A stretch of DNA of 64,000 bases from Scenedesmus sp. ARA3 (taxonomy: Eukaryota; Chlorophyta; Chlorophyceae; Sphaeropleales; Scenedesmaceae), in the NCBI GenBank assembly GCA_004335835.1, contig RWJK01001796.1, forward strand, positions 1 through 64,000, in the 5' to 3' direction. Every line of letters starts with the position of its first letter. The first letter of the stretch is position 1. Shown here piece by piece: positions 62,174 to 64,000 of the stretch. The notes below the pieces were generated by a model, which did not search any database, was not told the origin of the DNA, and saw only the letters and a program-made list of their open reading frames with translations. A program made the position numbers and the translations under genes.

Positions 62174-63866
62174 GCAGCAGCACAACGCACGGCTCTAACT
62201 CACACACAAGGACGTTAGATGGTGCATCTTACAGGAGCACGCGGCAATGTACCATCCACGTTGCAGAAGCTTCGCAAACCTGTTGTTTTGCTCTCACATG
62301 CCATGTAGTCTGCCGGACCTTTCCATTAGTAGCTTTTGCTGGAATCTGAACCATGTTCCTGCTGCGGCTGCTGCTGCTGCTGCAAATCTCAATCTATGCT
62401 CACCAAGCCATGTAGTCTGCCGGGCCGCTCCAGTAGTAGCCAGGCTTTGCGGGGTGCAGGCAGCCCGTCTGAGGCGTCTCCTGGGGTGGTGGGGGCGGCG
62501 GCAGGCCTGCGGGGGCCAGCTGCTGCTCCACCAGGTACAGGAACATGCTGACCACGTTAGCCAGGCCACCCTGCAGGCAGCAGCACACCAAATCTCAGAC
62601 TCAAAATTGACTCAAGATACCTCAGGCACTAGCAGGCCTGTAGGGGCCAGCTGCTCCTCCACCAGGTACAGGAACATGCTGACCACATTGGCCGGACCAC
62701 CCTGCAAAGAACAATGCAGCAGGGTTTATGTATCATCTACTCAACACGACAGACGGTTGGCCTGCAGGGGCCAGCTGCTCCTCTGCAAGGTACAGGAACA
62801 TGCTCACCACGTTGGCCAGGCCGCCCTGCAAACAACGATACAGCAGGCTTTTATGTATCAGCAACACAACACAACAGAGGTTGGCCCGCAGGGGCCAGCT
62901 GCTGCTCCACCAGGTACAGGAACATACTGACCACGTTGGCCAGGCCACCCTGCAAACAAAATGCAGCAGGGTTGTCACACTTTGAAACATGACGCAACCC
63001 AGCACATCACCACGACCCAAGAAAAGTACAGAAGTGAGTATCTACATCAGGCGCTAGCGCAGCCGGCGGCACCCCACTCATGAGTGTTGCCCAAACAGCA
63101 TGCGACGCAATGCTTTAGGAAAACATGCCGAACGCGCATGCGCACACTCCAGATCATGCTTACCACTCTTCCACTTCAGCTAAAGCTACACTGTGCCACA
63201 AGCACCTGGTTCCAGTAGCCGTACACAGTCAGCCAGCTCTTGAGGTCCTTGGCCTTCTTCCCAGGGATGAACTTGAGCAGCTGCGGCCCTATCTTCAGAA
63301 AGGACAGGTAGCCCGTGAGCCGGTCCTCCTCGCGGCCGCTGCCAAACAGCCCTAGCACCTTCTTCACTGCGGGGGGTGGGCCCTTGGACTTGCCTGCAAA
63401 TCAGCAGGGGTAACGGAGCAGACGCATGTAAGAAGGCATGCCGCCGCAAGCGTGCTGCTGGCAGCGCAGCAACGCCCTTACAGAGCGCATGCTCCACGTA
63501 GCCAAGTCTATCACACGCGCCGCTCCCAGATGCAGGTGTTGGAAGTGCAGCAGAAGCAGCCTGACCCCAAGTGAGGGGTCCATGGTGAAGCTGCCAATGC
63601 GAGATTGGCTCATCAACTACGATCAGGCCAACAATCGCGCAGTGTCCCACCCAGAAACAGGCGTCGACAGCGCACCACCAGCAGCAGCAGCAGCAGCAGC
63701 TTGCGCGCACCTGAGGGGTCCATGGTGAAGCTGCCGATGCGCGTCTGCCCCATCAGCTCCAGCGCGCTCTCAAACACCAGCACCACAGGCACGTTTGTGA
63801 GCTGCGCCCGCAGCCACTCCACTGTGTCATAATCAAACAGCAGGCTGCCGAAGAAGCAGTCAGCAC
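46914..63866 (-). CDS. CHLH2: Magnesium-chelatase H subunit, BchH-like/CHLH2 type (5' end outside window)
   Basis: Porphyrin-binding subunit of plastid Mg-chelatase, which inserts Mg2+ into protoporphyrin IX with CHLI and CHLD. Exons in transcript order: 63866-63711, 63393-63206, 62570-62404, 62137-62030, 61859-61651, 59891-59755, 59166-59039, 57908-57764, 57138-57015, 56418-56039, 55481-55400, 55121-54978, 54615-54431, 53396-53169, 52856-52634, 51544-51301, 50057-49711, 49237-49122, 48845-48772, 48379-48169, 47108-46914 (TGA). All join in one frame, 1,262 residues. H subunits run about 1,200-1,400, so roughly the first 100-150 residues are missing. CobN/BchH marks: FGMHGTVEWLPGSPLGN, NVYLYAANNPSESIIAKRRG, GRNIHALDPYRMP, INLWGLDAIKTKGES and SVEYGLTDIQEYYANTGAL. 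Stretches such as FSNPAGDYGSMVNERVG and GFPPGVGATGTAALLNVP resemble bacterial BchH, so I assign the second algal paralogue. That assignment is from memory and less sure than the family. Confidence 0.87.
47219..47790 (-). repeat. Acceptor-side tandem array at the last CHLH2 exon, 111 bp period
   Basis: On the minus strand, exon-like starts (AADTYVLDPEMAAQLKASNP after ctgcag) lie at 47108 (true exon), 47219, 47330, 47441, 47552 and 47663, exactly 111 bp apart. A more diverged copy is near 47783. From 47552 down to the stop the frame is open without interruption. Confidence 0.92.
47880..48530 (-). repeat. Copies on both sides of CHLH2 exon 48379-48169
   Basis: Donor-side copies at about 47880-47945 and 48028-48100 repeat LLGWGGTVGYTDSFTWDQ. 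An acceptor-side copy at about 48445-48530 repeats EAYGKQVQPKELEEVLRLEY. Confidence 0.85.
49329..49640 (-). repeat. Copies around the intron between CHLH2 exons 50057-49711 and 49237-49122
   Basis: An acceptor-side copy at about 49329-49380 repeats GKGGERGVARPEVLSSLLGS. A donor-side copy at about 49577-49640 repeats NWESSAELGDTWAARNAFS. Confidence 0.85.
50165..50440 (-). repeat. Two acceptor-side copies of CHLH2 exon 50057-49711
   Basis: YEPIPLSEMGGRPRVDCLCN and YELIPLSEMGGRPRVDCLCN versions, each after a cag acceptor on the minus strand, at about 50165-50246 and 50350-50432. Confidence 0.88.
50798..51235 (-). repeat. Donor-side copies of CHLH2 exon 51544-51301
   Basis: AMVLHMVGARPVKEGTGRIAR-like segments plus donor at about 51053-51150 and 50798-50895, and a shorter one near 51200-51232. 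Confidence 0.85.
51640..52560 (-). repeat. Copies around CHLH2 exons 52856-52634 and 51544-51301
   Basis: GGLLRALDGAWVPPEAGGDL then LRDGPGVLPTG segments with donors recur at about 52270-52375, 52025-52120 and 51868-51945, with a shorter one near 52509-52555. An acceptor-side copy of the next exon start (RNIHALDPYRMPGPAA) is at about 51628-51678. Confidence 0.85.
53510..54250 (-). repeat. Copies around CHLH2 exons 54615-54431 and 53396-53169
   Basis: An acceptor-side copy at about 53570-53665 repeats EFLAWCERLHSYLQTLENRL. Donor-side copies at about 53928-54000 and 54169-54250 repeat LQADCPLREG then MSAEAAAAVGDE. Confidence 0.85.
54650..54830 (-). repeat. Acceptor-side copies of CHLH2 exon 54615-54431
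   Basis: GLYKQLSVLRDLIADAREDP starts after a cag at about 54745. A more degenerate copy lies at about 54780-54835. Between 54745 and 54431 the frame stays open, so either start could be used. Confidence 0.85.
55795..55900 (-). repeat. Donor-side copy of CHLH2 exon 56418-56039
   Basis: Repeats PLLGLEGDPMRLLFERDLTP then HPQYGAAYKWLQQ with donor, nearly identical to the real exon end. Confidence 0.9.
56895..57395 (-). repeat. Copies on both sides of CHLH2 exon 57138-57015
   Basis: A donor-side copy at about 56895-56955 repeats LKTLKGQEEPRTVSKGAAG. Acceptor-side copies at about 57212-57266 and 57345-57395 repeat EAGYDLGPLREGREALAG in diverging form. Confidence 0.85.
57650..58195 (-). repeat. 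Copies on both sides of CHLH2 exon 57908-57764
   Basis: A donor-side copy at about 57650-57700 repeats NVPQSLENLLASLQ. An acceptor-side copy at about 58118-58192 repeats WVSLRRTPPAERRLAMMLYG. CAG tracts on the plus strand (CTG on the sense strand) lie directly upstream of both acceptors. Confidence 0.87.
58405..58985 (-). repeat. Five donor-side copies of CHLH2 exon 59166-59039, with telomere-like intron sequence
   Basis: About 125 bp units repeat VPERVSRLTSRIHK plus gtgagtc donor. They end near 58416, 58532, 58663, 58790 and 58915. Several of the linking intron pieces carry ccctaaa-like motifs. Confidence 0.9.
59205..59680 (-). repeat. Copies around CHLH2 exons 59891-59755 and 59166-59039
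   Basis: An acceptor-side copy at about 59215-59268 repeats SVVLYSLPELDGAIDT after a CTG tract. Donor-side copies at about 59486-59545 and 59612-59680 repeat LLIQDLASWAxSGIQGLQ. Confidence 0.88.
59985..60320 (-). repeat. Four-unit acceptor-side array of CHLH2 exon 59891-59755
   Basis: TMEGGRQAEVAKAILGSL segments follow ctgcag acceptors at about 60046, 60185 and 60315, in addition to the real exon at 59891. Linking intron contains repeated taacaatg motifs. Confidence 0.87.
60679..61115. repeat. Direct repeat of about 160 bp in a CHLH2 intron, not exon-derived
   Basis: 60679-60838 and 60951-61112 share long stretches such as ggcggcgatggtcatc and cttgctacatacaaagagcg. No CHLH2 exon matches it. 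Confidence 0.85.
61127..61545 (-). repeat. Donor-side copies of CHLH2 exon 61859-61651
   Basis: 61388-61540 repeats VVRDQLTSEFEQAGIAAGQL then LSTIGFPLVGGPAG with donor, nearly intact. 61131-61200 is a shorter version (VDALLSTVGFPLMGGPAG). Confidence 0.88.
62630..62955 (-). repeat. Three acceptor-side copies of CHLH2 exon 62570-62404
   Basis: GGLANVVSMFLYLVEQQLAP segments, each after a tgcag acceptor, start near 62703, 62828 and 62951 at about 123-133 bp spacing. Confidence 0.9.
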
Positions 63867-64000
63867 CTGCAGGAACATCAGGGCGACAATAAGGATTGTT
63901 CAAGCATTCTGTCGCATGTACACGGCGTGCAGAAGTACACCGCACAGCGCCGCTGGACCAATGAGGGAATCAATTGGCTGTGCAACGGCATGAATGTACA

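Overview
The window is nuclear DNA of a green alga, most likely a chlorophyte of the Chlorophyceae. Supporting this are its GC-rich sequence, dense CTG/CAG microsatellites, many short exons with GT-AG introns, and two plastid-type genes (a ClpB3-type chaperone and a magnesium-chelatase H subunit). No species is named because nothing in the sequence fixes it. Two runs of N (10116-10197 and 36647-36727) and one ambiguous base (14052) are assembly gaps.

Layout. (1) Positions 1-16751, plus strand: the 3' part of an SOS1/NHX7-type Na+/H+ antiporter, 19 exons and at least 1,936 residues, with a Ser/Ala/Gly-rich insertion of more than 900 residues. (2) 18814-32191, plus: a complete 17-exon ClpB-type disaggregase of about 974 residues, probably plastid ClpB3. 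(3) 34661-39276, plus: a 9-exon molybdenum-cofactor sulfurase of about 724 residues with the NifS-like domain but no MOSC domain. (4) About 40761-42708, plus: an unrecognised Ala/Gln-rich protein with a 30-alanine run. (5) 63866-46914, minus: 21 exons (about 1,262 residues, 5' end outside the window) of a magnesium-chelatase H subunit whose sequence looks like bacterial BchH and algal CHLH2 rather than the main plant CHLH1. I built the exon models by joining GT-AG exons. All joins in genes 1, 2, 3 and 5 keep one reading frame, and ClpB comes out close to the usual family length.

The striking property of the window is not a gene. Around most exon-intron borders of genes 1, 2 and 5, and some of gene 3, there are one to eight diverged tandem copies of a short segment that straddles the border. 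Each copy carries either the end of an exon plus its donor site, or an acceptor site plus the start of an exon, but not a whole exon. The copies sit in the neighbouring intron at about 100-250 bp spacing. Many introns also end in a sense-strand (CTG)n tract running straight into the CAG acceptor. One duplicated intron copy of the antiporter carries a 0.76 kb TTAA-flanked inverted-repeat element, and a sister copy of the same intron preserves a related empty site.

The five genes have no evident shared pathway (ion transport, protein disaggregation, molybdenum cofactor maturation, tetrapyrrole synthesis). Nothing suggests a cluster or operon.
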